From an uncultured Clostridia bacterium (lineage in GTDB: Bacteria > Bacillota > Clostridia > Oscillospirales > Oscillospiraceae), in NCBI GenBank assembly GCA_946547105.1, contig CAMNOV010000010.1, positions 1 to 39,777 of the forward strand: a DNA stretch of 39,777 nt, given 5' to 3'. This document shows positions 1-7,173 of this stretch, piece by piece (position 1 is the stretch's first letter; each line of letters opens with the position of its first letter). Below the pieces are notes generated by a model. That model saw only the letters and a list, made by a program, of their open reading frames with translations, made no database searches and was not told where the DNA came from. The position numbers and the translations under genes were made by a program.

Positions 1-1717
1 TCACGCTCGTCAGCTTGGTGCAGTCGTAGAAGGCGTGTCTGCCGATGCTCGTCGCGCCATCTCCGATGACGACGCTTCCGATGCTGCTGCGGAATTCATA
101 CCACGGGGTGGAATTATACCCGAAGGCCCACATGGCCCCCGTGCCGGAGATGGTGAGGGTATTGCCTTTCATCGTCCAGAACAGCTTATCGCCGCACTGG
201 CCGCTGGCCGGTTTCGACGTATCCGCCACCCAGGTGATGTGGCCGCCGTAATCCTGCCTGACCTCGTCCGTCCAGCTCGGGTCGAAGGCCGGATAATAAG
301 CGGTGGCGGTGACCTCGCCAAAGCACCCGCTGAGCATCTCCGGCGCAGCTCCTTCAAATCGGATCGTCGACAGCTTATCGCATTCGGCAAAGGCAACTAC
401 GTCGATAGAAGTTACACTTTCCGGAATGACTACGCTTGTCAGGCTGTCGCAATTATTGAAGGCATATCCTTTGATATATTGAACGCCGTCCGGGAGCGTT
501 ATGTCGGTCAGCCCGACGCAGTAGTAAAAGGCAGAGACCTCGATGCTTGTTACGCCATTCGGGATCGTTACGCCCGGCAAGCTGGAGCACATGGAAAACA
601 TGGAGCTCGGAATCGTGCTGAGCCCGCTCGGCAATCTCACATTTTTCAGATTGCTGCAGCCCTTCAGACAGCCGCTCAGAGACTTTACGCTGTCGGGAAA
701 ATAAATGCTCTCGAAGGGGCATTCCGAAAAGGCGCCTTCGGCGATCGTGTGGACGCTGCTTGGAATGCTCACGCTTTGCAGACCGCTGGCGGCGAAAGCG
801 CAGACCCCAATGGAAACAATATTCCCCGGAATGTTGATCTTAGACAGCGTGGAGCATTTGCAGAACATATGATAGGGAATCTCCGTGATGCCTTTTCCCA
901 GCGTTACATTCTCCAGAGACTCGCAGCTTTCAAAGATCGTGTTACCGAGACTGGTGACGCTGTCCGGGATCGATATCGTTTTCAGCTTTTTGCATTCGTA
1001 GAAAGCCCCGCCGCCGATGCTGGTGACGCTGCCCGGTATGCTAATGTCAGTCAGGGACCAGCAATGGGAAAACGCGCTCTCCCCTATGGTTTTCAGCGTG
1101 TTGGGCAGAGAAACGGATTTCAGGCTGTAGCAGCTGTGGAAAACACTGTCGCTCAGCGAGGTAACACTCGACGGTATGCTGACGCTCACCAGTCTTGTGT
1201 CGGAGAAAGCGGACGCCTCGATGCTCGTTACGGAGTTTGGGATCGATACGCTGGTCAGCTTCTCGCAGGCGCAAAAAGCATGATCGCCGATACTGGTCAC
1301 CGAGGATGGGATCGTGACCGTACTGATGTCCAGCCCGTAAAAGGCGTAGTTTCCGATCCTGGTGATCCCATATCCGATCGTGAGGCTTGTCACGCTTTCC
1401 CAGTTCGAATACCATGGCGCTGTATCGCCGGTCGTTCCGCGATAATCCGGGATCGGGCCGTTTCCGCTGATCGTCAGATTCCCCGCGTTGTCCCGCGACC
1501 AGGTGATTCCGTTATCCAGCGTACCGGAATCGGAGGTCGGTTCAAGCGGAACGTCGACCTCTGCGGTGTCGTCGATCACGATCTCGTCAAGCGGGCCGCC
1601 GGGGGCGTCGGCCCCTACGGGCTCCTCCACGATCTCGTTGTCCGCCGCAAAGCCCGCGGGGATCAGGCTCAGCAGCAGAGCGAGCGTCAGCAGAACGCTC
1701 AGCAGTTTTTTCAGCAT
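1..1717 (-). CDS. Secreted BspA-type leucine-rich repeat protein (partial, C-terminus off window)
   Basis: The frame is open from an ATG at 1717 to the left edge (572 codons), so the C-terminus is missing. A typical signal peptide comes first: MLKKLLSV, a hydrophobic run, then an alanine/glycine cleavage region. A short acidic stretch follows, then about 20 units of the LRR_5/BspA type, for example IPSSVTSIGDHAF and IPNSVTSIEASAF, with a period of about 23 residues. Near the left edge are two tryptophan-containing separators (HITWVADTS, LFWTMKGNTLTISGTGAMW) that also occur in the neighbouring 1851-5282 protein. An ATG at 1723 is in frame, but GGAGG ends only 1-2 nt before it and sits about 7 nt before 1717, so 1717 is preferred. 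The family is extracellular and often adhesive in gut bacteria; the ligand is unknown. It is probably a paralogue of its neighbour and shares its promoter type. Confidence 0.85.
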   Translation of the reverse strand, partial: MLKKLLSVLLTLALLLSLIPAGFAADNEIVEEPVGADAPGGPLDEIVIDDTAEVDVPLEPTSDSGTLDNGITWSRDNAGNLTISGNGPIPDYRGTTGDTAPWYSNWESVTSLTIGYGITRIGNYAFYGLDISTVTIPSSVTSIGDHAFCACEKLTSVSIPNSVTSIEASAFSDTRLVSVSIPSSVTSLSDSVFHSCYSLKSVSLPNTLKTIGESAFSHCWSLTDISIPGSVTSIGGGAFYECKKLKTISIPDSVTSLGNTIFESCESLENVTLGKGITEIPYHMFCKCSTLSKINIPGNIVSIGVCAFAASGLQSVSIPSSVHTIAEGAFSECPFESIYFPDSVKSLSGCLKGCSNLKNVRLPSGLSTIPSSMFSMCSSLPGVTIPNGVTSIEVSAFYYCVGLTDITLPDGVQYIKGYAFNNCDSLTSVVIPESVTSIDVVAFAECDKLSTIRFEGAAPEMLSGCFGEVTATAYYPAFDPSWTDEVRQDYGGHITWVADTSKPASGQCGDKLFWTMKGNTLTISGTGAMWAFGYNSTPWYEFRSSIGSVVIGDGATSIGRHAFYDCTKLTSV

Positions 1718-1773
1718 GGCCATTCCTCCAGTTTCATCCTGCATAACCGGCAGTTTATAAACTTCCAATTTTT

Positions 1774-1802
1774 ATCATAGCACAGGCCGCCTGTTCCTTC
1801 AA
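1774..1802 (-). promoter_or_regulatory. Promoter of the first LRR gene (TTGAAG-17-TATGAT, extended -10)
   Basis: On the minus strand, TTGAAG (1797-1802) is separated by 17 bp from TATGAT (1774-1779), which is preceded by TGC (extended -10). The string TGTGCTATGATAAA recurs at the promoter of the next LRR gene (5342-5370). The -35 box abuts the terminator of that gene. Confidence 0.6.
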
Positions 1803-1803
1803 G

Positions 1804-1841
1804 AAAAAAGAGGATCTGCAGATATGCAGATCCTCTTTTTT
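1804..1841. terminator. Intrinsic terminator of the LRR-dockerin gene (symmetric)
   Basis: A perfect stem of 16 bp (arms 1804-1819 and 1826-1841, loop AGATAT) has A and T runs at its outer ends. It lies 9 bp past the stop codon of the 1851-5282 gene and could act on both strands. Confidence 0.9.
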
Positions 1842-1850
1842 GTCTTTCTT

Positions 1851-4800
1851 TTACCACTGTGCGATGTAGGCGCTGTTTCTCGCCTGGCAGATCAGCGTCG
1901 CGTCTCGGGTCTCCACGCGGCCGTTGCCGTTGATGTCCGCCGTCAGGCTCGACAGCCCGCCGCCGTTGGAGTACGCCCCGCTCTTCACCTGGCTCACCAG
2001 CGTCGCGTCGCGCATCTCGATGCTGCCGTTCAGATTCGTGTCGCCCTTGAACGCGATCACCAGCTCCTTGTCCGAGTAGACGATGAGGCTGAACTGGTGC
2101 TCGCCGTTTTCGTCGTCCGTGCAGTAGACGCGGGAAAGCAGCCCGTCCTCCTGCCTGATTGCGACCAGCACGGCCCGGTCGCCCTCGCTCGTCACCGTAA
2201 AGTTCACCAGGTCGCGGTAGCTCGCCGTGAGGTCCAGGCTCGTCTGCGCCTTGCCCTTCGTGTAGTCGGTCACGGTGATGGTAAAGCGCTCGAGCGGCTC
2301 GTCGGTGATCAGCGTCGTCGCCGGGTCGACGTGGACGAAATTGGAATCCTTGCTGTAGCTGTCGTAGTCCGGCAGCTGCTCGTACGTACCGTTCGTCACA
2401 ACGTCCACCAGCGTCGGGCATTCCGAGAGATTCAGCTTGGCGATGTCGTTGCCGTAGCACTCCAGGATCACAAGCGAGGGAGTCTCGTACAGGCCAAGTC
2501 CTCTCAGCGCGTTCATCGAGCAGTCCAGAACCAGCAGCGCAGGATTGTCCAGATGGAGCACACTGATCCTGTTTCCACTGCAGAACAGGCCTTCGAGCGC
2601 GGGATTGTACATCACGTCCAGCTGGGTGATCTCGTTATTGCTGCAGTCGATGCTGGTCAGGGCGGGATTCTGCATTACGTCCAGCGCCGTCAGGCTGTTG
2701 TCGGAGCAGTCGAGGAACTCCAGCGCGGGATTGCAGGACAGCCCCAGATTCGTCAGCTCATTGCCGAAGCAGTCCAGCCAGGTAAGCGCGGGGTTATGCA
2801 TGACGTCCAGCTCCGTCAGGCTGTTCATCGAGCAGGTGAGCGAAGTCAGCGCGGGGAAGAACTCGATGCCCCGCACGGAGCCGATGCCCATCATGCTGAC
2901 GTCGATCTCGGTGATGGCCGCGATCTCCTCGTCGTTGAGATAGCCGTTGCTGTCCCAGTCGAATTCCTCCGCCACGTAGGCGCGGAAGATCTCGTCCGGG
3001 AAGTGCGCCTCGTCGATGGGCAGACCGTTTACGGCCTCAACCACCCAGGTGATATGGCCGCCGTAATCCTGCATCACGTTCTCGGTCCAGCTATAGTCAA
3101 AGCCCGGATAATAGGCCGTGGCGGTGGTGTTTTCAAAGCAGCGTTCGCCGAAAGCCGGCGCATGGCCCTCGAAACGGATCTCGGTCAGGCTGCCGCAGTT
3201 TTCAAATACAAAGATTCCGATCTCCGTCACGCTGTCCGGGACCGTTACAGCTGTCAGCGCGGCGCAGTTTGCAAAGGCGTACGCATTGACGGAAGCCGTC
3301 CCGTCCGGGATCCGGTATTCCCCGACTCTGCCGTTAGGGCAGCAAATAAGTTCTTTCCCGTCCTTGGAGAAAATGACGTTGTCGATGCTGCAGTAGGTGG
3401 GGTTTTCCTCGGAAATCGTTATCTCCGTCAGACTGTTGCAATAGAAAAAATCGCCGGCGGTAAGCGACTGCAGGCCGGAGCCGATCGCAACGCTGCGCAG
3501 ACTGCTGCAGGAGCTGAAGACGCCGTGGCTGAGGCCCGTCACGCTGTCGGGAAGCCTGACGCTCTGCAGGGACGAGCAGCCGGAAAAGCTTTCATAGCCG
3601 ATGCCGACGAGCCCTTCGCCGAGAGACAGGCTCTCCAGCGCGCTGCAATTCAAAAAGGCATAGTCGTCGATCGTCAGCAGGCTGTCCGGGATGACGACGC
3701 TTGTGATCTGGTCGCAGTTTTTAAAGGACTCGGCTCCGATGCTGGTCGCACCGTCCTCAATGATCACCGTGCGGATCTGCGCCCCGTATGCCGACCACGC
3801 GCCGCCGTAGCCCTGCACGCCGATCGAGCCCCACATATCCCCGGTGCCGGTGATGGTCAGCGTACCCGCTTCGTCCAGCGTCCAATACAGATTCTCTCCG
3901 CACTGGCCGGTGACAGGGTACGGCTCCGGTGTCGGTTCCGGCGTGGGTTCCGGCGTCGGCTCCGGGGTCGGCTCCGGGGTGGGTTCAGGCGTAGGTTCCG
4001 GTGTCGGCTCCGGTGTCGGTTCCGGGGTCGGCTCCGGGGTCGGCTCCGGCTCGGCTTCCAGAACGGTCACGTAGATCGTGGCCTTGGCAAGGGTGCCGCC
4101 GTCCTCGTCCTTCAGCAGCACGTTGACCACGCCGCCGCCCACCTTCAGCGGCGTAATGGTAACGGCATAGGAGTTGCCGGAGAGGCTGAACATGCCGCTG
4201 GTATAGCTGAAGCTGACGTAGGAGAAATCATAGGTCGGGTCGATCGTAAAGCGGACCGTCGCGGGATCGCCGCCCAGATAGAGCGTCAGCTCTTCCTTTT
4301 CCAGCGTGATCGGATTGTCGCCCACGCTGTAGTCGGTCGGGCTCATCGGATAATCGGTCAGGAAGTGCTCCTCGGAATAGGGCGCTTCGCGCACATGGTC
4401 CTCGCCGGTGAAGTGGTCCATGCATTTGAGGAACCAGGAATAATTGCCGTTGTTGCCCGCGTCCCAGGTCGAGTCGACGTTATAATACCAGTCGCCGATC
4501 TTGACGATGTTCCAGGCGTGGGTCTCGCTGGTGACGATGCGCGCGTCCACGCCGACGCTCAGCAGCAGACGGTACAGGAGGTTTGCATAGCCCTGGCAGA
4601 CGGAGGTCTTGTTGAGCATCGCCGCATAGGCCGTGTACTGCAGCTTGTAGGAGCTGTCGCCGAGGTGCTCGTAGTCATAGACCGTGTTCGCGGTGATGAA
4701 ATCATAAACGGCGCGGATCTTCTGATACTCGGTCTTGCCGCCGAGGGCCAGCTCATTCAGCTTCGCGCTCACGGCCGCGTCCAGCTCGGCCTCCTGCTCG

Positions 4801-5282
4801 GCTGTGGTATAATAGGTAAGCTGGTAGCGGTACTCGGTTGAGCTGTAGCGGATGCTCCATCCGCCGTACTGAAAGCGCAGATAGTCGCCCTCGGTGGGAT
4901 TGCCGGTGTGCGCCATCGCCAGATCCAGTACGGCGCGGTAGTCAAAGCTCTCGCTGCCGGTATATTGGATGGTGATGTTTGTCTCCCGAGCCTTCATACC
5001 CTCGCGGATGGCCGCGGCGGCCTCCTCGATACTGCCGCAGCTGTAGGTGACTGCTTCCGTCTCCGCCGCTTCCCGCAGCGAGGCGGCGAGCTCCTCCGCG
5101 GAGATCTGATCCCGGTACAAGGGGTTGACGTGGATCTCCATGCCGTCGATCATCTGCACGTCGTCGGCGAAGATCTCAAGGTCCGGCTCGTCCACGATTT
5201 CGATGTCCGTCGCGTAGCCCGCGGGGAGCAGGCTCAGCAGCATGGCGAGCGTCAGCAAAATGCTCAATAGTTTTTTGTGCAT
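1851..5282 (-). CDS. Secreted transglutaminase-like / leucine-rich repeat / dockerin protein
   Basis: The protein has 1143 residues from ATG 5282, which has AGGAGG 8 nt upstream; an in-frame ATG at 5303 lies upstream of that site and is less likely. Order of domains: signal peptide (1-25); a region ending in a transglutaminase-like core with Cys229 (TSVCQGYANLLYR), His255 (SETHAWNIV) and Asp270 (YYNVDSTWD), the expected triad; a beta-rich segment (about 325-410); a PTPE linker (about 412-453); BspA-type LRR_5 units (about 460-750); a second set of LRRs of the LTSLDCSNN type (about 800-1000); and a C-terminal dockerin (1080-1143). The dockerin has two calcium loops, GDTNLNGSIEMRD and DINGNGRVETRD. 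Dockerins bind cohesins, so attachment to a larger surface complex is inferred; no cohesin gene is in the window. Transglutaminase-like folds can be proteases or crosslinkers, so the activity is open. Confidence 0.9.
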   Translation of the reverse strand: MHKKLLSILLTLAMLLSLLPAGYATDIEIVDEPDLEIFADDVQMIDGMEIHVNPLYRDQISAEELAASLREAAETEAVTYSCGSIEEAAAAIREGMKARETNITIQYTGSESFDYRAVLDLAMAHTGNPTEGDYLRFQYGGWSIRYSSTEYRYQLTYYTTAEQEAELDAAVSAKLNELALGGKTEYQKIRAVYDFITANTVYDYEHLGDSSYKLQYTAYAAMLNKTSVCQGYANLLYRLLLSVGVDARIVTSETHAWNIVKIGDWYYNVDSTWDAGNNGNYSWFLKCMDHFTGEDHVREAPYSEEHFLTDYPMSPTDYSVGDNPITLEKEELTLYLGGDPATVRFTIDPTYDFSYVSFSYTSGMFSLSGNSYAVTITPLKVGGGVVNVLLKDEDGGTLAKATIYVTVLEAEPEPTPEPTPEPTPEPTPEPTPEPTPEPTPEPTPEPTPEPTPEPYPVTGQCGENLYWTLDEAGTLTITGTGDMWGSIGVQGYGGAWSAYGAQIRTVIIEDGATSIGAESFKNCDQITSVVIPDSLLTIDDYAFLNCSALESLSLGEGLVGIGYESFSGCSSLQSVRLPDSVTGLSHGVFSSCSSLRSVAIGSGLQSLTAGDFFYCNSLTEITISEENPTYCSIDNVIFSKDGKELICCPNGRVGEYRIPDGTASVNAYAFANCAALTAVTVPDSVTEIGIFVFENCGSLTEIRFEGHAPAFGERCFENTTATAYYPGFDYSWTENVMQDYGGHITWVVEAVNGLPIDEAHFPDEIFRAYVAEEFDWDSNGYLNDEEIAAITEIDVSMMGIGSVRGIEFFPALTSLTCSMNSLTELDVMHNPALTWLDCFGNELTNLGLSCNPALEFLDCSDNSLTALDVMQNPALTSIDCSNNEITQLDVMYNPALEGLFCSGNRISVLHLDNPALLVLDCSMNALRGLGLYETPSLVILECYGNDIAKLNLSECPTLVDVVTNGTYEQLPDYDSYSKDSNFVHVDPATTLITDEPLERFTITVTDYTKGKAQTSLDLTASYRDLVNFTVTSEGDRAVLVAIRQEDGLLSRVYCTDDENGEHQFSLIVYSDKELVIAFKGDTNLNGSIEMRDATLVSQVKSGAYSNGGGLSSLTADINGNGRVETRDATLICQARNSAYIAQW
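3921..4052 (-). repeat. Short tandem repeat encoding the (PTPE)n linker
   Basis: About eleven 12 bp units encode Pro-Thr-Pro-Glu. Third positions vary between units, so these are degenerate repeats. They separate the transglutaminase half from the LRR half of the protein. A similar array encodes a linker in the giant protein at 14970-15080. Confidence 0.85.
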
Positions 5283-5341
5283 GTCCGATTCCTCCTGTTT
5301 CATGATCTATATAAACCGTGGTTGATTCTCTTCCAATATTT

Positions 5342-5370
5342 ATCATAGCACAAGACGGGCGCAGGCACAA
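5342..5370 (-). promoter_or_regulatory. Promoter of the LRR-dockerin gene
   Basis: On the minus strand, TTGTGC (5365-5370) is followed after 17 bp by TATGAT (5342-5347) with an extended TGC. The -10 region TGTGCTATGATAAA and the downstream ATTGGAAG match the promoter of the first LRR gene, which suggests joint control. Confidence 0.55.
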
Positions 5371-5378
5371 GCAAAAAA

Positions 5379-5562
5379 GGCCCCCTTCCGCAGAAGGGAG
5401 CTGTCATCGAAGCTGACATAAGAGAGCCTCCAAATCTGTCGCCTTCCCCTTGAGGGGAAGGTGGCGCGGCGCGGCTCCCGCAAGCGCCGTGACGGATGAG
5501 GTGGCTGAAGAAACCCTCCGGCCGCGCTTCGCCCGGCCACCTCCCTTTTGCGAAAGGGAGGC
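5379..5562. repeat. Composite palindromic (MITE/REP-like) element with three similar hairpins
   Basis: No gene is present. Three self-complementary blocks of similar sequence occur: CCCTTC-CGCA-GAAGGG near 5384-5399, CCTTCCCCTTGAGGGGAAGG near 5452-5471, and CCTCCCTTTTGCGAAAGGGAGG at 5540-5561. The two outer blocks are inverted relative to each other (compare CGCAGAAGGGAGCTG with the complement of the right end, CGCAAAAGGGAGGTGG), so the segment has terminal inverted repeats that are themselves hairpins. The middle part, GGTGGCGCGG to GACGGATGAGG, resembles dispersed repeats I recall from other gut Clostridia; that memory is not checked. No transposase is encoded. Confidence 0.65.
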
Positions 5563-5565
5563 TAA

Positions 5566-5599
5566 ATAAAAAACTCCCGTACCGGCATCGGTACGGGAG
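5566..5599 (-). terminator. Hairpin with T-tract, second terminator behind rpsR
   Basis: A 10 bp stem (CTCCCGTACC 5574-5583 with GGTACGGGAG 5590-5599) is followed, read leftward, by TTTTTTAT. It lies about 180 bp beyond the rpsR stop and may block any readthrough toward the LRR gene. Confidence 0.6.
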
Positions 5600-5622
5600 C
5601 TTCGTTTCGCAATGACGCTGTT

Positions 5623-5701
5623 CTTTTCTTGAAATCATAATTTCAAGAAAAGCTTTTGCAAATCCCAAGAGCCGCACAAGGTGCGGTTGGCTTTGCAAAA
5701 G
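5623..5701. repeat. Two adjacent hairpins, one nested
   Basis: The first is a perfect 13 bp stem (5623-5635 with 5640-5652, loop CATA). The second has an outer stem CTTTTGCAAA / TTTGCAAAAG (5653-5662 with 5692-5701) enclosing an inner GCCGCAC-AAG-GTGCGGT hairpin (5671-5687). Neither has the uridine tract expected of a terminator. No open frame of note crosses them. Confidence 0.55.
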
Positions 5702-5736
5702 ACGCCTCATACGAACTCTACGCCGCTGCGGCGGCT

Positions 5737-5770
5737 ATAAAAAGCTCGAAGAAATCTTCGAGCTTTTTAT
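5737..5770. terminator. Intrinsic terminator of the rpsF-ssb-rpsR operon
   Basis: A perfect 15 bp stem (5737-5751 with 5756-5770, loop AAAT) ends in an A/T run. It starts 12 bp after the rpsR stop codon. Confidence 0.9.
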
Positions 5771-5782
5771 CAGAGTTCAGTA

Positions 5783-6022
5783 TCAATCGAGCACGTAGGG
5801 CAGGAGAGCGATCTGACGGGAGCGCTTGATCGCCTCGGTCAGCTCACGCTGGTGCATGGCGCACACGCCGGTGGTGCGGCGGGGCAGGATCTTGCCGCGC
5901 TCGGACAGATAACGGCGCAGCTTCGCGGTGTCCTTGTAGTCGATGAACGTGGCCTTGTCCACGCAGAACTGGCAAACCTTGCGGCGTTTGCGGTTCTTGG
6001 GGTTGTTCTTATCGAAAGCCAA
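5783..6022 (-). CDS. rpsR: Ribosomal protein bS18
   Basis: The product has 79 residues and is a small-subunit platform protein that pairs with bS6. The sequence starts (M)[14 protein letters not shown] and ends [11 protein letters not shown], typical of the family. Cys17, Cys20, Cys54 and His57 form a zinc-ribbon pattern (C-x2-C and C-x2-H), so this is the zinc-binding form. The start is TTG at 6022: AAAGGAGG lies 7 nt upstream, and the protein then begins exactly like other bS18 proteins. A longer frame opening at 6049 would place this site inside the gene. It is the third gene of rpsF-ssb-rpsR, 68 bp after ssb. Confidence 0.97.
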   Translation of the reverse strand: MAFDKNNPKNRKRRKVCQFCVDKATFIDYKDTAKLRRYLSERGKILPRRTTGVCAMHQRELTEAIKRSRQIALLPYVLD

Positions 6023-6090
6023 AGCGGTATCCTCCTTTATTAGTATCAACGATTTTCGATTGTGAAAAGAATCTTTCGCAATCGATCAAA

Positions 6091-6585
6091 TCAGAACGGC
6101 AGCTCGCCGTCGTCATCGCCCAGGTCGGTAAAGGGAGAGGGCGCGGGATTGACCGTGCGGGGAGCCTCATAGCTGCTGCTCCGGCCGCCGTCGTATCCGC
6201 CGCTCCGATTCGACTCGTAAGCGTTGGCGCGGGGTGCCTCATAGTTTCCGTCGCTGCTGTCGCGGCGGCTTTCGCCGAAGTAAACGTTGTCGACGTTGAT
6301 CTCCCAGCTGGTGCGGTTGTTGCCGTCGCGGTCCTGCCATTTGCGGGACTGCAGGCGGCCGGACACCACGACCATGCTGCCTTTGCGGAAATACTTGTTG
6401 ACGAACTCGGCAGTGGAACGCCAGGCGGAGCAGTCGATGAAATCGGTCTGCCGCTCGCCGCCGTCGCGGCCGCCGAAATCGCGGTCCACGGCCACGGTGA
6501 ACGAAGCCACCGGCGTCTGGCTCTGGGTGTATCTGAGCTCCGGGTCACGGGTCAGACGGCCCATAATGACAATGTGGTTCAGCAT
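6091..6585 (-). CDS. ssb: Single-stranded DNA-binding protein
   Basis: The product has 164 residues. An N-terminal OB fold (MLNHIVIMGRLTRDPELRYT, then VASFTVAVDR and FIDCSAWRSTAEFV) covers about residues 1-107. A low-complexity Gly/Ser/Asn/Arg tail follows, ending in the acidic tip DDDGELPF that recruits repair and replication partners. ATG 6585 is chosen because AAGGAG lies 8 nt upstream; the in-frame GTG at 6594 overlaps that site. It sits 12 bp after rpsF, the standard Bacillota order. SSB coats single-stranded DNA during replication and repair. Confidence 0.97.
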   Translation of the reverse strand: MLNHIVIMGRLTRDPELRYTQSQTPVASFTVAVDRDFGGRDGGERQTDFIDCSAWRSTAEFVNKYFRKGSMVVVSGRLQSRKWQDRDGNNRTSWEINVDNVYFGESRRDSSDGNYEAPRANAYESNRSGGYDGGRSSSYEAPRTVNPAPSPFTDLGDDDGELPF

Positions 6586-6597
6586 GTTCGCCACTCC

Positions 6598-6894
6598 TTA
6601 CTCTGCACGCAGGGTGATCAGGCGACGCAGGATGCCGTCGGTGATACCGAGGATACGGTCCAGCTCGGCGGGGAACTCGGGGCCGCTCGTGAACTTCATC
6701 AGCACATAGACACCCTCGGAAATGTAGTTGATTTCGTAAGCGAGCTTGCGCTTACCCATCTCCTCCAGTTCCTCGAGCGTACCATTTGCTTCCACAAGTG
6801 CCTTGAACTTCTCAACGATCCCAGCGGTCTCTTCCTCGCTCAGGTTGGGATTGATGATGTACATCACTTCGTACTTTTCGCTTGCTTTTGCCAT
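6598..6894 (-). CDS. rpsF: Ribosomal protein bS6
   Basis: The product has 98 residues. KYEVMYIINPNLSEEE and the later KRKLAYEINYISEGVYVLMKF are family hallmarks. ATG 6894 has AAGGAGG 7 nt upstream and gives MAKASEKYEV; the in-frame extension to 6972 runs through the structured leader and the transcript start, so it is not coding. It is first in the rpsF-ssb-rpsR operon. bS6 binds bS18 and helps assemble the 30S platform; the bS6:bS18 complex controls its own mRNA in many bacteria. Confidence 0.97.
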   Translation of the reverse strand: MAKASEKYEVMYIINPNLSEEETAGIVEKFKALVEANGTLEELEEMGKRKLAYEINYISEGVYVLMKFTSGPEFPAELDRILGITDGILRRLITLRAE

Positions 6895-6970
6895 GGTTGC
6901 ACCTCCTTTTGGTCTTTTGGCCCCCGGTCGCTGCCGGGAGCAAGGATAGCTCTGCCCATACGGGCAGGCC
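6895..6970 (-). promoter_or_regulatory. Structured 5' leader of rpsF, candidate S6:S18 autoregulatory site
   Basis: From the predicted start near 6969 the transcript would begin GGCCTGCCC. Hairpin 1 pairs 6962-6967 with 6952-6957 (CTGCCC-GTAT-GGGCAG). Hairpin 2 pairs 6934-6938 with 6923-6927 around an ACCG-containing segment. GGCC at 6967-6970 can close over GGCC at 6919-6922. Many bacteria carry an S6:S18-binding leader here with a conserved CCG; assignment to that class is an inference, not a covariance-model result. Confidence 0.5.
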
Positions 6971-6975
6971 ATATT

Positions 6976-7003
6976 ATTATATCGGGTTTTTGTGGATTGT
7001 CAA
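6976..7003 (-). promoter_or_regulatory. Promoter of rpsF operon (TTGACA-16-TATAAT)
   Basis: Perfect consensus boxes: -35 TTGACA at 6998-7003 and -10 TATAAT at 6976-6981 with a 16 bp spacer. The -35 lies in the inverted repeat TGTC-TCTT-GACA (6998-7009). Confidence 0.85.
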
Positions 7004-7010
7004 GAGACAA

Positions 7011-7173
7011 AATACGATTCCCCAACAAAAACCGCAAAATCTTTCCGGCAGAATTTGAGCCATACTTCGTTGCCTTTCTTGCAAATATAAATCGATATTC
7101 GCTGCGAAAGGCGCCTCGTCTGACACAAATTCTGCTCGAAAAGTGATATGCCTTTTTATTGAGGAATCGTATT
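7011..7173. repeat. Long imperfect palindrome (about 163 bp), MITE-like, family member 1
   Basis: The ends AATACGATTCC (7011-7021) and GGAATCGTATT (7163-7173) are exact inverted repeats, extendable to about 21 bp with two mismatches. Complementarity continues inward through GCAGAATTTG and GCCTTTC to a centre at ATCGAT (7091-7096), so the whole unit can fold into one hairpin. The right end overlaps the stop codon of the FRG gene and the left end lies just upstream of the rpsF -35 box. A related palindrome is at 21114-21280. No gene is contained. Confidence 0.7.

Noticed and set aside
35-1780. A 581-codon rightward frame opposite the first LRR gene
   Set aside because: The leftward frame shows regular LRR units and a signal peptide; this one does not.
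1824-4841. A 1005-codon rightward frame opposite the LRR-dockerin gene
   Set aside because: Composition shadow with repetitive Arg/His/Val content and no recognised domain.
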